DNA from: an uncultured Alphaproteobacteria bacterium
GTDB taxonomy: Bacteria > Pseudomonadota > Alphaproteobacteria > UBA8366 > JADFVY01
Assembly: GCA_947259105.1 (NCBI GenBank)
Contig: CAMYKU010000001.1
Span: 1 to 64,000 of the forward strand
Direction of reading: 5' to 3'
DNA: 64,000 bases
The notes below the pieces were generated by a model. That model was not told the origin of the DNA, did no database searches, and saw only the letters and a program-made list of their open reading frames with translations. Shown here piece after piece: positions 55,490 to 64,000 of this stretch. Position 1 is the first letter of the stretch, and every line of letters starts with the position of its first letter. A program made the position numbers and the translations under genes.

Positions 55490-56312
55490 TGGCCTCCGCT
55501 CCCCGGCGTTCGTAGAGCTGCAGAATCGCCGCCGCGGATTCCTCGATGGACCGTCGCGTGACGTCGATCACCGGCCAGTTGTGCCTGCTGAACAGCTTGC
55601 GTGCCGCCGCGACCTCTTCGCGTACCGCCTCGGGGTCAACATAGTCGGTATCCGGGTCCTGGGCGAGCATCTGCAACCGGTTCCGGCGCACCTGCACGAG
55701 CCGGGCCGGATCCTTGGTCAGGCCGATCACGAACGGCTCTCCCGGGCGGTTCTGGAACAGCTTGAGTTCCGCCGGCACGGGGACGCCTGGTACGATCGGG
55801 ATATTGGCGGCCTTGATGCCTCGGTTCGCAAGATAGATGCAGGTCGGGGTTTTCGACGTTCGCGACACGCCGACCAGGATGATCTCGGCCTCCTTGAGTG
55901 ACTGCACCAGCTGGCCGTCATCGTGGTGCAGGGCGAAGGTCATGGCATCGATGCGGCCGAAATATTCCGCGTCCATGATGTGCTGACGGCCCGGCAGCCC
56001 GCGTGCCTTGACGCCAAGGAAATTTCCGAGGGATGCGATCACCGGGTCCAGTACGGCTATGCAGGGGACCTGCAGGCGCCGGCATCCCTCCAGGAGGGCC
56101 GTTCTGAGATCGGCGTTTACGATCGTGAACATGACCACGCCGGGATCCTTCTCGAGTCGGGCCAGCAGTTTTTCGATCTGGCCGTGCGTGCGGACCAGCG
56201 ACCAGTTGTGTTCGATCGGTTCCACCCCCTCGAACTGCACGAGGCAGGCGCGCGCAACACTATGGATGGTTTCTCCTGTTGCATCAGATACGAGATGTAA
56301 GTGGAATTTCAT
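55479..56312 (-). CDS. ppsR: Pyruvate,phosphate dikinase regulatory protein (DUF299 kinase/phosphotransferase)
   Basis: 277 aa. P-loop-like GVSRTSKTPTCIYLANRGIK near residue 150, opening FHLHLVSDATGETIHSVARA, and an ADP-dependent domain. Bifunctional enzyme that phosphorylates and dephosphorylates PPDK or PEP synthase. This family (RP001 in Rickettsia) is the left-hand neighbour of the chromosomal origin in Caulobacter and Rickettsia. First gene of ppsR-maf-aroE-coaE-dnaQ. Confidence 0.94.
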   Translation of the reverse strand: MKFHLHLVSDATGETIHSVARACLVQFEGVEPIEHNWSLVRTHGQIEKLLARLEKDPGVVMFTIVNADLRTALLEGCRRLQVPCIAVLDPVIASLGNFLGVKARGLPGRQHIMDAEYFGRIDAMTFALHHDDGQLVQSLKEAEIILVGVSRTSKTPTCIYLANRGIKAANIPIVPGVPVPAELKLFQNRPGEPFVIGLTKDPARLVQVRRNRLQMLAQDPDTDYVDPEAVREEVAAARKLFSRHNWPVIDVTRRSIEESAAAILQLYERRGAEASEH

Positions 56313-56735
56313 AACGATAGCCTGTCCTGTAACTCAATTTTGTAAGGTACTGGATTAAATGTGGATAAGCAGGGGCATCGCCGGCGGGACGTGATTCGGT
56401 TCAGCCTCGCGCAGCATTCGTACTTCGGTTCTCCACCTGTCGACGGTTTTATTCACATTGCGCGAATCCCACGGTCAAGTACATCATGACCTTCGTTATC
56501 CCCGGTATCCCATCATGGGGTATGGCAACGCCCATAGGCAAAAAGGGCAGTTATCCATAGCCCGGTCCACAAGCGCCTGGTTGCCTTGCAGGTCTCTGGA
56601 TATCTCGCTGGATTTTATTAATCCCCGTTACCCCCGCCACCACTACCACCACAACCCTTTTCTTTTTATATTAAAGAATAGTATTGAAGGCACATACGCA
56701 CTGAAGTCCTCCAAAAAAACGAGTAAGCCGAAACC
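56313..56735. other. Candidate chromosomal replication origin (oriC)
   Basis: 423 bp between the divergent ppsR and hemE, the place where oriC lies in Caulobacter and Rickettsia. DnaA-box matches: TGTGGATAA (56360-56368, exact TTATCCACA on the minus strand), TTATTCACA (56449-56457, fits TTATNCACA), TTATCCATA (56551-56559, 8/9), TTATCCCCG (56496-56504) and TTCTCCACC (56429-56437), both 7/9. An AT-rich stretch with TTTTCTTTTTATATTAAAGA (about 56658-56690) is a candidate unwinding element; line 56641-56700 has 21/60 G+C. Two GANTC sites occur (56393, 56464). No ORF here is credible. Genes point away on both sides. Confidence 0.75.
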
Positions 56736-57782
56736 GTGCCAAAATCCGGTCAGAAATCCCTGCTTCGCGCTCTGAGAGGCGAAGCGATCACGCCGCCGCC
56801 GGTCTGGCTGATGCGACAGGCCGGACGTTACCTGCCCGAGTACCGCGATGTGCGGCGCAAGGCGGGCGGATTCCTCGAGCTCTGCTATACCCCCGAAATG
56901 GCCGTCGAAGTGACCTTACAGCCGATCCGGCGATACGGGTTCGATGCGGCGATCCTGTTCTCGGATATTCTGGTCATCCCGGATGGGCTTGGCCAGCCGG
57001 TGCGCTTCGAAGAGGGGGAGGGTCCCAAACTCGATCCAATTCGCGATACCGCGGGTTTGGCGCAACTGAGCGACGAGCGGATGCACGATCGCCTTGCACC
57101 GGTGTACGAAACCGTGCGGCGCCTTTCGCAGGCCTTGCCGCAGGAGGTGACGCTGATCGGCTTTGCCGGGGCGCCGTGGACCGTCGCGACCTACATGGTG
57201 GAAGGCGGCAGCAGCCGGGATTTCGCCGTGACCCGCGCTTGGAGCCTCAGCGATCCGGAGGGGTTCGGAAGGCTGATCGATATTGTGACGGCTGCGACGG
57301 CAGACTACCTGTGCCGGCAGATCGAGGCGGGTGCGGAAGCCATACAGCTGTTCGACAGCTGGGCCGGCGTGTTGCCGGACGATGCGTTTCAGCGCTGGGT
57401 TATCGAGCCGAATGCACGTATCGTGTCGGCACTGAAAGAACGCTTCCCGGATATTCCGGTGATCGGCTTTCCCCGTGGTGCCGGGGTGCTTTACGAGCGC
57501 TATATCGAACAGACGGCGGTCGACGCGGTCAGTCTCGATACGACGGTGCCGTTGTCCTGGGCGGCGGAGCGGCTGCAGCCGAAGGTGACGGTGCAGGGCA
57601 ACCTCGACCCGCAGGTATTGCTTGCCGGCGGCGCGGCGCTGGAACACCGCGCACGGGAGATCGTGGCGACGCTTGGGCATGGGCCGTTCATATTCAATCT
57701 CGGGCACGGGATCATCAAGGAAACGCCGCCGGAGAACGTTGCACAACTCCTTGATATCATTCGTGGTAGCGAAAAGAATTGA
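56736..57782 (+). CDS. hemE: Uroporphyrinogen decarboxylase
   Basis: 348 aa from GTG at 56736. [19 protein letters not shown] and [19 protein letters not shown] are family signatures; [13 protein letters not shown] carries the essential Asp. Decarboxylates uroporphyrinogen III to coproporphyrinogen III in heme synthesis. Right-hand neighbour of the candidate origin and 9 bp ahead of hemH. Confidence 0.97.
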   Translation: MPKSGQKSLLRALRGEAITPPPVWLMRQAGRYLPEYRDVRRKAGGFLELCYTPEMAVEVTLQPIRRYGFDAAILFSDILVIPDGLGQPVRFEEGEGPKLDPIRDTAGLAQLSDERMHDRLAPVYETVRRLSQALPQEVTLIGFAGAPWTVATYMVEGGSSRDFAVTRAWSLSDPEGFGRLIDIVTAATADYLCRQIEAGAEAIQLFDSWAGVLPDDAFQRWVIEPNARIVSALKERFPDIPVIGFPRGAGVLYERYIEQTAVDAVSLDTTVPLSWAAERLQPKVTVQGNLDPQVLLAGGAALEHRAREIVATLGHGPFIFNLGHGIIKETPPENVAQLLDIIRGSEKN

Positions 57783-57791
57783 CATTGCGAA

Positions 57792-58865
57792 ATGGCTGAT
57801 GAAAAGCGCAGAATAGCGGTTGTACTGTTCAACCTGGGTGGCCCGGACAGTCCACAGGCCGTGCGGCCGTTCCTGTTCAACCTTTTCAACGACAAGGCGA
57901 TTATCGATGCGCCGGGCCCGGTGCGGTGGATGCTGGCGCAATACATCTCGCGCCGCCGGGAAACCCTTGCACGCGGCAACTATGCCAATCTTGGGGGCGC
58001 GTCGCCCCTCCTGCCGAACACGAAACGACAGGCGAAGGCGCTTGAGGCGGCTCTGGGCGGCATCGGCGACGTCCGTTGTTTTATCGCGATGCGCTACTGG
58101 CACCCGTTCGCTGACGAGACGGCACGGGATGTCATGGCCTTCGGGCCCGACCAGGTCGTTCTGCTTCCGCTCTATCCGCAATATTCGGCGACGACGAGCG
58201 GATCGTCCATCACCGACTGGGCGCGGGCGGCGCGCGAGGCCGGCCTCGACGCGCCGACCCGGACCATCTGCTGCTATCCGGATCTGCCCGGGTTCGTCGA
58301 GACCATGGCCGACCTGACCGCCGAGGCATGGACCCGGGCGGCGCAGGCGGGCACACCGCGAATCCTGTTTTCGGCCCACGGGCTTCCGGAACGAAACATT
58401 GCCGCGGGAGACCCCTACCAGTGGCAGGTCGAGCGCTCGGCCGTCGCTATCGCGGCCGGGGTCGAGGAGCGCCTCGGGCACGAACCGGACTGGCGGATCA
58501 CCTACCAGAGCCGGGTCGGCCGCCTGGTCTGGATCAGCCCCTACACGGAAACCGAAGTGGAGCGGGCGGCCGAAAAAGCGCGACCACTGGTCGTGGTGCC
58601 TCTGGTGTTCGTATCGGAACATGTCGAAACGCTGGTCGAACTCGATATCGAGTATCGGGATCTGGCGATCCGGCACGGCGCGCCGGCCTACGAGCGGGTG
58701 CGCACGGTGAACGAGGATGTGCCGTTCATCGACGGGCTGGCCGGTCTGGTGCGCGGTGCGGCGGGCCCGGGCCCGCAGGTCGAATGCAGCACCGGCGGGC
58801 GTCTGTGCCCGGTCGAGTGGAGGCGCTGCCCCTGTCCGGTCGAGAGCGTGACGGGAGATCGGTGA
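57792..58865 (+). CDS. hemH: Ferrochelatase
   Basis: 357 aa. Inserts Fe2+ into protoporphyrin IX. LFNLGGPDSPQAVRPFL, LLPLYPQYSATTSGS, active-site His in FSAHGLPERN and a C-terminal extension with several cysteines (VECSTGGRLCPVEWRRCPC), which could bind a [2Fe-2S] cluster as in some ferrochelatases. Nine bp after hemE. hemJ, which often follows in this group, was not found before rho. Confidence 0.96.
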   Translation: MADEKRRIAVVLFNLGGPDSPQAVRPFLFNLFNDKAIIDAPGPVRWMLAQYISRRRETLARGNYANLGGASPLLPNTKRQAKALEAALGGIGDVRCFIAMRYWHPFADETARDVMAFGPDQVVLLPLYPQYSATTSGSSITDWARAAREAGLDAPTRTICCYPDLPGFVETMADLTAEAWTRAAQAGTPRILFSAHGLPERNIAAGDPYQWQVERSAVAIAAGVEERLGHEPDWRITYQSRVGRLVWISPYTETEVERAAEKARPLVVVPLVFVSEHVETLVELDIEYRDLAIRHGAPAYERVRTVNEDVPFIDGLAGLVRGAAGPGPQVECSTGGRLCPVEWRRCPCPVESVTGDR

Positions 58866-59325
58866 TCCGGACGTTCATCGCCATATGTTTTTGCGGCGTT
58901 GCCGGGGGGATGCCGTCGACTTGCAGATCGACGCTGGAATTATAGTGCGCATGGGCCTTGTTGCGAACGGAACCGGCTCCCATATCATGATGGCGTCATG
59001 GCGCCACAAATCGACGGACAGCCGGATCGTGCGACTGTTGAATTCGGGGCGTCGGGAAACGATTTTCCTCCATCAGGAAACCGCTATGGCGACCTAAGGA
59101 ATTGTTAAGGCTTTTTGACGTAGGGTAACGCCAACCGACCGGTTGGTCATTGACACCAATTCCGCTTTTGTGTAGGGCATGGGCGCTGTCGGCACAGAGC
59201 CGCATGCTCCAGCCGTCCCCTCCCTGCCTCCCGGACTTATCGATCGCCGACACGCACTTCGACGTGGCCGAATCAGGCCGGAGCATACGGCGTACGCTGC
59301 CGGCGATCCCCACCCAGAGCAAGAC
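58866..59325. other. Rho leader and hemH-rho gap, no supported gene
   Basis: 460 bp. None of the short track ORFs (58885 +, 58996 -) has family features. A possible promoter is TTGACA (59150-59155), 17 bp, TAGGGC (59173-59178); the -10 is weak. It would give a rho leader of about 145 nt. Rho commonly controls its own leader, so attenuation here is plausible. Confidence 0.4.
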
Positions 59326-60582
59326 ATGAACCTCCAGGAACTCAAGCAGAAATCACCCGCAGAACTCCTCGCCTATGCCGAGGAACTCGAAATCGAGAAC
59401 GCCAGCACCCTGCGCAAGCAGGACATGATGTTCGCGATCCTAAAACAGCTTGCGACGAACGACGTGGCAATCTACGGCGACGGCGTGCTCGAGGTGCTGC
59501 AGGACGGCTTCGGGTTCCTCAGGGCGCCGGAGGCGAATTATCTGCCGGGCCCCGACGATATCTACGTCAGCCCCAGTCAGGTCCGCCGCTTCGGCCTGCG
59601 CACCGGCGATACCGTCGAGGGCCAGATCCGGGCGCCCAAGGACGGCGAGCGCTATTTCGCGTTGCTGAAGATCAACAAGATCAATTTCGACGAGCCGGAT
59701 GCGGTGCGTCACCGCATCAATTTCGACAATTTGACGCCGCTGTACCCGGACGAGAAGCTGACCCTGGAAGTTCAGGAGGAAAAGACCAAGGATTATTCGG
59801 CCCGGGTGATCGATCTCGTGGCGCCCCAGGGCAAGGGTCAGCGCGCGCTGATCGTATCGCCGCCGCGGACCGGAAAGACCATGATGATGCAGTCGATCGC
59901 CCATTCGATCACCGCGAATCATCCGGAGGTCTACCTGATCGTCCTGCTGATCGACGAGAGGCCGGAGGAGGTGACCGATATGGACCGTTCCGTGGATGGC
60001 GAGGTCGTGAGTTCGACGTTCGACGAGCCCGCGGCGCGGCATGTGCAGGTCGCCGAGATGGTGATCGAGAAGGCGAAACGCCTGGTCGAGCACAAGCGCG
60101 ACGTGGTGATCCTGCTGGATTCGATCACCCGGCTTGCGCGCGCCTACAACACCGTGGTGCCGAGCTCCGGCAAGGTGCTGACCGGCGGCGTCGACGCCAA
60201 CGCGCTGCAGCGCCCGAAGCGCTTTTTCGGTGCCGCGCGCAATATCGAGGAGGGCGGTTCGCTGACCATCGTGGCGACGGCGCTGATCGACACCGGCAGC
60301 CGCATGGACGAGGTCATCTTCGAGGAATTCAAGGGTACCGGCAACTCCGAGATCATCCTCGACCGCAAGCTGTCCGACAAGCGGACCTTCCCGGCGATCG
60401 ACATCACCAAGTCGGGCACCCGCAAGGAGGAGCTTCTGGTCGACAAGGGCACGCTCAGCAAGATGTGGGTGCTGCGGCGCATCCTGATGCCGATGGGCGT
60501 GACCGATGCGATGGAGTTCCTGCTGGGAAAACTGAAGGATGCGAAGAGCAACCAGGACTTCTTCGACAGCATGAACCAGTAG
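59326..60582 (+). CDS. rho: Transcription termination factor Rho
   Basis: 418 aa from the ATG at 59326 ([20 protein letters not shown]); the 49-codon track extension is the leader. N-terminal helix bundle and RNA-binding cold-shock-like domain ([20 protein letters not shown]), Walker [13 protein letters not shown], Walker [17 protein letters not shown], and the R-finger domain. Hexameric RNA-dependent ATPase. Length and motifs are complete. Confidence 0.98.
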   Translation: MNLQELKQKSPAELLAYAEELEIENASTLRKQDMMFAILKQLATNDVAIYGDGVLEVLQDGFGFLRAPEANYLPGPDDIYVSPSQVRRFGLRTGDTVEGQIRAPKDGERYFALLKINKINFDEPDAVRHRINFDNLTPLYPDEKLTLEVQEEKTKDYSARVIDLVAPQGKGQRALIVSPPRTGKTMMMQSIAHSITANHPEVYLIVLLIDERPEEVTDMDRSVDGEVVSSTFDEPAARHVQVAEMVIEKAKRLVEHKRDVVILLDSITRLARAYNTVVPSSGKVLTGGVDANALQRPKRFFGAARNIEEGGSLTIVATALIDTGSRMDEVIFEEFKGTGNSEIILDRKLSDKRTFPAIDITKSGTRKEELLVDKGTLSKMWVLRRILMPMGVTDAMEFLLGKLKDAKSNQDFFDSMNQ

Positions 60583-60607
60583 GCGTCACGCCTGTTTCAG
60601 AAATAAA

Positions 60608-60640
60608 AACCGCCCGGATGTGTTTTCCGGGCGGTTTCCT
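60608..60640. terminator. Bidirectional terminator between rho and the quinone oxidoreductase
   Basis: A perfect 11-bp stem AACCGCCCGGA / TCCGGGCGGTT (60608-60618 and 60626-60636) with flanking AAATAAAA on the left and TTTCCTGTTT on the right. It serves convergent rho (plus) and the oxidoreductase gene (minus). Confidence 0.85.
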
Positions 60641-60665
60641 GTTTGTGCCGGCGTGGCCGTGCCGG

Positions 60666-61640
60666 TCAGGGCAGCAGGACCGTGGATCCCGTCGTCTTGC
60701 GCGCCTCGAGCGCACGATGGGCCTCGGCCGTGTCCTTGAGCGGGAAGGTCTGGTTGATTTCCACCTTCAACCCCTTGCCGACCTCGGCGAACAGGGCGTT
60801 CGCGCTTTCCAGGAGGTCGGCGCGGCTGGCAATGTAGTGCAGCAGCGTCGGCCGTGTGGCGTAGAGCGAGCCCTTGAACTGCAGCAGATTGATGGAGAAA
60901 TCCGCAGGGGTGCCCGACGACGCGCCGAAGCTGACCAGCACGCCGCGCGGCTGCAGGCAGTCCAGCGAGCCCTCCCAGGTATCCCTGCCCACGGAATCGT
61001 AGACCACCGGGACACCGGCACCATCGGTGATCTCCTTGACGCGCTCGGCGAAATTCTCGCGGCTGTAGACGATCACGTGATCGCAACCATGGGCGCGGGC
61101 GAGCTCCGCCTTGGCATCGGTCCCGGCGGTGCCGATGACGGTGGCGCCGATCTGTTTCAGCCACTGGCAGGCGATCAACCCGACACCGCCGGCGATGGCG
61201 TGGAACAACACGGTCTGGCCGGGCTGCACTGCGAATGTGCGGCGGACCAGATACTCCGCCGTCATGCCCTGCAGCATCATGGCCGCGGCATGCTGGTCGT
61301 CGATCGAGTCCGGAAGCGGCACCAGCCGCTCGGCCGGCATGATGCGTTCCTCGGCGTAGGCGCCGGGCTTGTACCCGGCGTAAGCCACCCGGGTCCCGGG
61401 TTTTAGGTCGTCGACGCCGTCGCCGACCGCCTCGACGACCCCGGCGGCTTCCATGCCGAGCGCCGTCGGCAGTTCGGGCAGTTTGTAGGCGCCATTGCGG
61501 TGGTAGACGTCCAGGAAATTGAGCCCGACCGCGGTCTGGCGAAGACGGACCTCGCCGGGGCCCGGCGCGCCGACCGCGACGTCCTCCCAGCGGAGCACCT
61601 CGGGGCCGCCCTGTTCGTGGATGCGGATTGCGTGCGTCAT
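60666..61640 (-). CDS. NADPH:quinone oxidoreductase family protein
   Basis: 324 aa medium-chain dehydrogenase without structural zinc. GPGEVRLRQTAVGLNFLDVYHRNGAYKLP and the nucleotide-binding AIAGGVGLIACQWLKQIGATV motif identify the Zn-independent quinone-oxidoreductase (QOR) group. Probably one- or two-electron reduction of quinones or related electrophiles. It follows the dienelactone hydrolase gene by 10 bp, on the same strand. Confidence 0.92.
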   Translation of the reverse strand: MTHAIRIHEQGGPEVLRWEDVAVGAPGPGEVRLRQTAVGLNFLDVYHRNGAYKLPELPTALGMEAAGVVEAVGDGVDDLKPGTRVAYAGYKPGAYAEERIMPAERLVPLPDSIDDQHAAAMMLQGMTAEYLVRRTFAVQPGQTVLFHAIAGGVGLIACQWLKQIGATVIGTAGTDAKAELARAHGCDHVIVYSRENFAERVKEITDGAGVPVVYDSVGRDTWEGSLDCLQPRGVLVSFGASSGTPADFSINLLQFKGSLYATRPTLLHYIASRADLLESANALFAEVGKGLKVEINQTFPLKDTAEAHRALEARKTTGSTVLLP

Positions 61641-61650
61641 TTGGAACTCC

Positions 61651-62343
61651 CTAGCCGAGATTCTGTTTCAGGAAATCGTAGGTGCGGCTGTTGGCGACAC
61701 GGGCCTCTTCAGCATGGTAGTGGATGCCGTCGACGCGGGCGAAGGCGTGCGGCATGCCGGGATAGCTGTGGACCGTCACCAGCGCGCTGTCTGCGAAGGC
61801 TGCGCCGATCTTCTGTTGGGTCTCTTTCGGGCAATACTCGTCCTCCTCCGCGACGTGCAGCATCGTCGGATGGGCGATGCTGCCGGCCTCTCCGAGCAGC
61901 TCGTCGAGACCGACGCCGTAATAGCCCACATTGCATTCGGCATCGGACCGCGTGGCCATCAGGAAGGCAAGCTTGCCGCCGAGGCAATATCCGACGCTGC
62001 CGGCCTTGCCACTGCAGGCGTCCAGCCCGCGCAGCGTCTCGAGTGCGTCCTTCAGGTCCTCGACGCCCTGGTCGACGTCGAAGCCCTGGAACAGCTGGAA
62101 GGCCTTCTGCCACTCCTCGTCTGTCTTGTCGGTGATCTGGATCCCGGGTTCCTGGCGCCAGAAGATGTCGGGGCATAGCGCGACCATGCCCTGCGCCGCG
62201 AAATCGTCGCACATTTGCCGCATCGACCGGTTGACGCCGAAAATCTCCTGGATTACCAGAAGGCCGGGGCCGGACCCGCCGGCCGGCAGTGAAAGATAGG
62301 CGGAGAAATCGCCGTCGCGGCCATGGATCGTGATATCGGGCAT
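61651..62343 (-). CDS. Dienelactone hydrolase family protein
   Basis: 230 aa from the ATG at 62343 (GGGGAG just upstream). Alpha/beta hydrolase with the Cys-Asp-His triad of this family: GYCLGGKLAFLM, an acidic EEDEYCP and GMPHAFARVDG. Members open lactone rings of chloroaromatic catabolism or act on unrelated esters; no catabolic cluster is adjacent. Shares a short strand with the quinone oxidoreductase gene. Confidence 0.9.
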   Translation of the reverse strand: MPDITIHGRDGDFSAYLSLPAGGSGPGLLVIQEIFGVNRSMRQMCDDFAAQGMVALCPDIFWRQEPGIQITDKTDEEWQKAFQLFQGFDVDQGVEDLKDALETLRGLDACSGKAGSVGYCLGGKLAFLMATRSDAECNVGYYGVGLDELLGEAGSIAHPTMLHVAEEDEYCPKETQQKIGAAFADSALVTVHSYPGMPHAFARVDGIHYHAEEARVANSRTYDFLKQNLG

Positions 62344-62432
62344 GGTCCGTACTCCCCTGTCGTGTGGTGCTGCCGTCATGAAGTGCGCGGCATGTGAGGC
62401 GGGGGCGAGATTATCGCCCGCCGCGCCGGTTG

Positions 62433-62906
62433 TCATCCGGCAATGGCATTGCCCTCGAGCGCCAGCAGCTGGCGTTTGGTGGCAAGCCCCTTGCCCCCGG
62501 AATAGCCCCCGAGCCCGCCCGACGCCACCACCCGGTGGCACGGTACGACGAGGGGCAGCGAGTTGGCGCCGCACGCCTGGCCGATGGCGCGCGGCGCGCC
62601 ACCGGCACTGTGCGCAAGCTCGCCATAACTGCGGGTCTGGCCGTAGGGGATGTCCTGCATGGCGCTGCGCACGCGCACCTGGAATGCGGTCGGGGCCGGC
62701 GCAAGCGGCAGGTCGAATTGCCGCCGGCGGCCAGCGAAATATTGCGCGATCTGCGTTCCCGCCCGGCGCAGGAGGGGCGTATCGTCGCTGTCCGTCTCGG
62801 CGCCGGACGCAAACCGGATTTCCGCGATCCGGCCGCCGGACTCGACGATGAGGATCGGCCCCACAGGCGTGTCGATCAGCCGGGCGGGCACCGGGTCATG
62901 CTCCAC
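62433..62906 (-). CDS. ogt: Methylated-DNA-[protein]-cysteine S-methyltransferase (Ogt)
   Basis: 157 aa from GTG at 62906; TTG at 62909 is an alternative and the track's 62972 start is inside the next gene. Active-site motif LVVPCHRVVASGGLGGYSGG with the acceptor Cys; ANSLP and IPYGQTRSYGELA also fit. Repairs O6-methylguanine irreversibly. Overlaps the 3' end of the YyaL-type gene by 11 bp, with the same strand. Confidence 0.93.
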   Translation of the reverse strand: MEHDPVPARLIDTPVGPILIVESGGRIAEIRFASGAETDSDDTPLLRRAGTQIAQYFAGRRRQFDLPLAPAPTAFQVRVRSAMQDIPYGQTRSYGELAHSAGGAPRAIGQACGANSLPLVVPCHRVVASGGLGGYSGGKGLATKRQLLALEGNAIAG

Positions 62907-64000
62907 CAAGCGCCGCTGTGAGGGCGCCCGGTTCGGTGATCGGCAGGGAGCAGGTCTGGCCGTGGCAGACATAGACCGTCGCGGTGCCGTCCTTCTGGGA
63001 CTTGCCGCGGGCGGGATGCCCGTCCGGCAGGGCGTCGCCCGGCGCCACCGTCTGGATTACCCGGTTGGGGACGGAAATGCGTGTCAGCGCCTGTAGCATC
63101 GCCGCGGCCCGCGGTTCGCTGCGATCGCCGACGAGCACGATCTGGACCGGCGCAAACAGGAACTCGCTGGCGTTGAGCAATGTCGACAGCGGGAAGAAAT
63201 TGCGGGCGAGTTCACCCGAAAACGCCGTTACGACAGTGTCGGCGGCCTGGCGGTAGGCATCGTTTCCGGTCAGCAGCCACAGCCGGGCCAGGACCTCGAC
63301 CATGACGCCGTTGCCGGACGGCGTCGGATTGTCGCTGGCCGTCTTGTTCCGTACGATCAGGCCCGGTGTGTCACTGGCGGCAAAGAAGTAGCCGGGTTTT
63401 CCGGGCTCGCTGTAATACTGCTCGACGAGGCCGGCCCAGCGTTCCGCCTGCGCGAGATAGGCGGCGTCCCCGGTGGCCTCAAGCAGCAGCAGCGCCGCGC
63501 GGGACATGTTGGCGTAATCGTCCAGCGTCGCCGGATGCTGCAGCCGCCCGGCACGCCAGGAATGCCGCAACCGCCCGTCCTCGGTCATGCGGTCCCGCAC
63601 GAACGCGAAGGCGCGCGCCGCGGCATCGATCCATTCGGGGCGCCCCAGAGCCTGTCCTGCGGCCGCCAGGGCGCCACTCATCAGGCCGTTCCAGTCGGCC
63701 AGCACCTTGTCGTCCTTGGCGGGCGGGATGCGCGCAGAGCGGGCTTCCAGCAGGATGGCCCGGGACCGGGCCAGCGCCGATTCCGTTTCGGCGTCGGCAA
63801 GCCCCCGTTCCGCGAGGCGGTTCAGGATGGTCCTGCCTTCCCAGTTACCGGCGTCCGTGACCTCGTAATGTTGTGCGAACAGCGGCGCCGCGGCGCCAAG
63901 CAGGGACTCCACCTCGTCCCGGGTCCAGACATAGAATTTTCCTTCCTCTCCCTCGCTGTCGGCATCCAGCGAGCTGGAAATGCCGCCCTCCGGCTGGACC
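62896..64000 (-). CDS. YyaL/DUF255-type thioredoxin-domain protein (5' end outside window)
   Basis: The track starts at an internal GTG at 63912, but the frame continues to 64000 with GGISSSLDADSEGEEGKFYV before it, the classic YyaL segment. Only the C-terminal ~368 residues are visible: the six-hairpin glycosidase-like region (DDYANMSRAALLLLEATGD, NPTPSGNGVMVEVLARLW) and a C-terminal CHGQTCSLPI. The N-terminal thioredoxin fold lies outside the window. Function uncertain; human SPATA20 is a homologue. Confidence 0.9.
   Translation of the reverse strand, partial: VQPEGGISSSLDADSEGEEGKFYVWTRDEVESLLGAAAPLFAQHYEVTDAGNWEGRTILNRLAERGLADAETESALARSRAILLEARSARIPPAKDDKVLADWNGLMSGALAAAGQALGRPEWIDAAARAFAFVRDRMTEDGRLRHSWRAGRLQHPATLDDYANMSRAALLLLEATGDAAYLAQAERWAGLVEQYYSEPGKPGYFFAASDTPGLIVRNKTASDNPTPSGNGVMVEVLARLWLLTGNDAYRQAADTVVTAFSGELARNFFPLSTLLNASEFLFAPVQIVLVGDRSEPRAAAMLQALTRISVPNRVIQTVAPGDALPDGHPARGKSQKDGTATVYVCHGQTCSLPITEPGALTAALGGA

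Noticed and set aside
56458-56775. 105-aa ORF inside the hemE upstream region
   Set aside because: It covers the candidate origin, is AT-rich with no family features, and ends inside hemE.

Overview
The window is high-GC chromosomal DNA (about two thirds G+C by eye) from an alphaproteobacterium, most likely Rhodospirillales or a close relative. The main evidence is gene order. The block hslVU, smr, mltA, a Tim44-like gene, fxsA, secB, dnaQ, coaE, aroE, maf, ppsR, hemE, hemH and rho is the origin-proximal arrangement of Alphaproteobacteria. dapB, dnaJ, dnaK, grpE, hrcA and rph, and the his cluster hisB-H-A-F-E, are also typical. I recognised no rRNA, tRNA, CRISPR array, insertion sequence or prophage. 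The content is almost entirely housekeeping, so the less ordinary signals lie between genes.

Layout. 0-14 kb: a small exported peptide gene beside a large hairpin repeat, asd, a macro-domain gene translationally coupled to a PatZ-like CoA-ligase/acetyltransferase, an AmpG-like permease, typA, a PfkB kinase, an EI24 membrane protein, bactofilin with a small lipoprotein, nth, a DUF2244 protein and an EamA transporter. 14-23 kb: dapB and the heat-shock set dnaJ, dnaK, grpE and hrcA, with a DUF1848 gene and two DUF2007 genes inserted between dnaK and grpE, then rph. 23-30 kb: rsmI-yraN-dolP-sirB1-gshB with a divergent lpoA-like gene (compare the yraL/yraM/yraN/yraP cluster of E. coli), then rdgB-hemW. 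30-37 kb: yifB, cspA, a small charged protein, an amidohydrolase, and a lower-GC gene for an 833-aa membrane protein with an aminopropyltransferase-like core, flanked by a 45-bp direct repeat of the 3' end of hinT. 37-41 kb: the histidine operon with a GNAT gene tightly embedded between hisH and hisA. 41-56 kb: hslVU, a periplasmic protein, an MFS transporter, xre-smr behind lutABC, mltA-tim44, fxsA-secB, then dnaQ, coaE, aroE, maf and ppsR. 56-64 kb: a likely chromosomal origin between ppsR and hemE, then hemE-hemH, rho, a quinone oxidoreductase, a dienelactone hydrolase, an O6-methylguanine methyltransferase and a truncated YyaL-type gene.

The strongest non-gene signals are: (1) a candidate oriC at about 56.3-56.7 kb with consensus DnaA boxes and an AT-rich stretch, from which genes point away on both sides; (2) at least five families of dispersed or palindromic repeats, one with a compensatory base-pair change between copies; (3) the 45-bp hinT duplication bracketing a compositionally different gene; and (4) two sigma-32-like promoters, ahead of dnaK and hslV.

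Start codons were chosen from ribosome-binding sites, overlaps and family lengths rather than from the longest ORF. In this GC-rich sequence many long track ORFs are antisense shadows or spurious N-terminal extensions. All alignments and counts quoted were done by eye.
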